In this document: positions 13,872-14,855 of the stretch, piece by piece | How positions within the stretch are numbered: position 1 is the first letter of the stretch | How the letters are laid out: each line of letters begins with the position of its first letter | Assembly (NCBI GenBank): GCA_009784145.1 | Contig: WRCI01000020.1 | Span: 1-14,855, forward strand | Length of the DNA stretch: 14,855 nucleotides | Direction: 5' to 3' | Origin: Methanobrevibacter sp. | GTDB taxonomy: Archaea > Methanobacteriota > Methanobacteria > Methanobacteriales > Methanobacteriaceae | Notes under the pieces: generated by a model | Databases searched by the model: none | What the model saw: only the letters and a program-made list of their open reading frames with translations | What the model was told of the DNA's origin: nothing | Program-made: the position numbers and the translations under genes

Positions 13872-14213
13872 AATTCACCATGTTTAGAAAAATAATTATT
13901 TAAATTATAAAATTAGTTAAAAATAAAAAAATTATTATATATATAAAGATTTGTTGTATATATAAAGACTTCTTTGTTTATATAAAGATTTACTGTATGT
14001 ATAAAGATTCATTCTATATATAAAAACTTATTCTACATACAAAAATTTATTATATATAAAAACTTCTTGTATATTCATAATTTATATATATAAAAATTTA
14101 TGGATAAATATAAAAATTAATGAATAAAATATAAAACTAAAGGATGAAAAACAGAACCCTTTTTAGCTATAATTAAATCATTTACTTTAAATCATTTATT
14201 ATTAATCCATTTA
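13872..14213. other. AT-rich region upstream of argS and downstream of the signal peptidase gene
   Basis: No gene seen in 342 bp. It contains the argS promoter (no single TATA box stands out among many TATATA strings), the degenerate 19-bp repeat array, and a further A/T tail up to the signal peptidase stop. TTTTTAGCTATAATTAAATC near 14159-14178 is not part of a recognisable hairpin. Confidence 0.45.
13942..14063. repeat. About seven degenerate 19-bp tandem repeats upstream of argS
   Basis: TATAAAGA-type phrases start at 13942, 13961, 13981, 14000, 14019, 14038 and 14055, mostly 19 bp apart. The consensus is roughly TATAAAGATTTATTCTGTA, with later copies changing AAAG to AAAA. The array begins about 70 bp upstream of the argS start. 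It might provide several TATA-like sites or just be a decayed satellite. Confidence 0.6.
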
Positions 14214-14636
14214 TTACAATCCTCTTAACCATATAGTTATATAACCTATTTTTGGTATTATAAATGGGTGATCACCGACCATTAGCACTCTTTGAGTTAT
14301 TTGATCTGGGGATACATAATAAGGATCTGGAACAGGATTATTGTCTCCCTTAATTACAAAATGTTTAGATCCATTTACGGTTGTTTCATTTATAATTCTA
14401 TGAATAACAGGATTTGGGAACCACACAGCATTATATACAACTATATCTCCTACTTTCGCATCATTTGGATTAAATTCCTGAATTCCAAGGAAATTTGTTT
14501 TTTCAACAACTACAATATCTCCTCTGAAAAAAACAGGTTCCATACTTTCAGAAACTACAACATTCATGTGTTGAGCTACTAACAATCCTACAATAATTAT
14601 TATTGCATACATAGCTATTTCTTTCTTTGCTGACAT
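14214..14636 (-). CDS. Type I signal peptidase, archaeal Sec11-like
   Basis: Membrane-bound serine protease that removes signal peptides from exported proteins, acting on the outer face of the membrane. The 140 residues start with one transmembrane segment (about 8-23). The nucleophile S31 lies in SESMEP (29-34); H79 in VIHRI takes the place of the bacterial lysine, and GDNN (97-100) with D104 completes the Ser-His-Asp arrangement of archaeal and ER enzymes. A C-terminal hydrophobic segment ([14 protein letters not shown]) closes the protein. AGGTG lies 5 nt before the ATG. It may process the secreted protein at 9107-9670, among many others. It probably stands alone; the next gene upstream is outside the window. 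Confidence 0.94.
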   Translation of the reverse strand: MSAKKEIAMYAIIIIVGLLVAQHMNVVVSESMEPVFFRGDIVVVEKTNFLGIQEFNPNDAKVGDIVVYNAVWFPNPVIHRIINETTVNGSKHFVIKGDNNPVPDPYYVSPDQITQRVLMVGDHPFIIPKIGYITIWLRGL

Positions 14637-14855
14637 AAAAGCACCTATTTAGTTAATAATTATTAAATTTAATGATTTATAAAATATCAAATATAATAGT
14701 ATAATTAAATTATAATATATAATTTATAAATATATCAATTAATTTAATTTTAAATTTATAAATATATAATTGAATTTAGAATTTACTATAAAGTAGAATT
14801 TACTATAAAAATAATAGTAAAATATATTTTAGAATTTATTATATTATATTATTTA
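14637..14855. other. Upstream region of the signal peptidase gene, AT-rich
   Basis: No gene seen up to the window edge. A minus-strand TATA-like TTTTATAAAT (14675-14684) fits a start near 14655 and a leader of about 19 nt. Farther out, TAGAATTTACTATAAA is directly repeated at 14777 and 14794 (17-bp period). Confidence 0.4.

Noticed and set aside
14292..14582. Plus-strand open frame of 96 codons opposite the signal peptidase gene
   Set aside because: It is the antisense shadow of a gene with complete catalytic motifs and has no ribosome site or recognisable domain.

Overview
The window looks like chromosomal DNA of a very AT-rich methanogenic archaeon of the order Methanobacteriales, most like Methanobrevibacter or Methanosphaera. 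The grounds are: archaeal BRE/TATA promoters with little or no 5' leader; GGTG/GGAG Shine-Dalgarno sites matching the archaeal 16S tail; an archaeal-type arginyl-tRNA synthetase (MSTRKG instead of KMSKS); a Ser-His-Asp (Sec11-like) signal peptidase; and a secreted protein with a C-terminal membrane anchor. From memory, the grouping ilvC / ilvN-ilvB / purD / argF / argS / signal peptidase is also seen in Methanothermobacter, so the backbone is ordinary core genome. Genus is inference.

Layout. 1-1147: AT-rich repeats, then ilvC (minus). 1391-2773: a MATE exporter (plus), convergent with surE (minus, 2812-3588). 3589-4945: a 34-36 bp triplicated repeat, a TetR-family regulator (minus) with a palindromic operator next to its TATA box, and a low-complexity spacer with a 10-bp periodic A-tract repeat. 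4946-7252: ilvB-ilvN operon (minus, genes abutting). 7253-7608: divergent promoter region. 7609-8922: purD (plus). 9107-9670: a small secreted, membrane-anchored acidic protein (minus) whose promoter carries three exact 21-bp palindromic repeats. 9780-10756: a nearly 1-kb stretch without large genes that contains two tiny ORFs on the minus strand, the first behind a near-perfect leaderless archaeal promoter. 10757-11659: argF (plus). 11997-13871: argS (minus), with a repeat-coded low-complexity insertion. 13872-14213: degenerate 19-bp repeats. 14214-14636: type I signal peptidase (minus).

How the genes work together. IlvB/IlvN (acetohydroxyacid synthase) and IlvC (ketol-acid reductoisomerase) carry out the first two shared steps of valine, leucine and isoleucine synthesis. 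ArgF makes citrulline for arginine synthesis and ArgS charges tRNA with arginine. PurD catalyses the second step of purine synthesis. SurE is a nucleotide phosphatase. The signal peptidase would process secreted proteins, including candidates such as the 9107-9670 product. MATE and TetR form an accessory pair inserted between ilvC and ilvBN.

The most interesting material is in 9660-10420: a promoter with a helically phased operator array, a possible non-AUG start, and an unannotated pair of micro-ORFs (24 and 21 codons) that could be a small membrane-peptide system. No tRNA, rRNA, insertion sequence or CRISPR array was seen.
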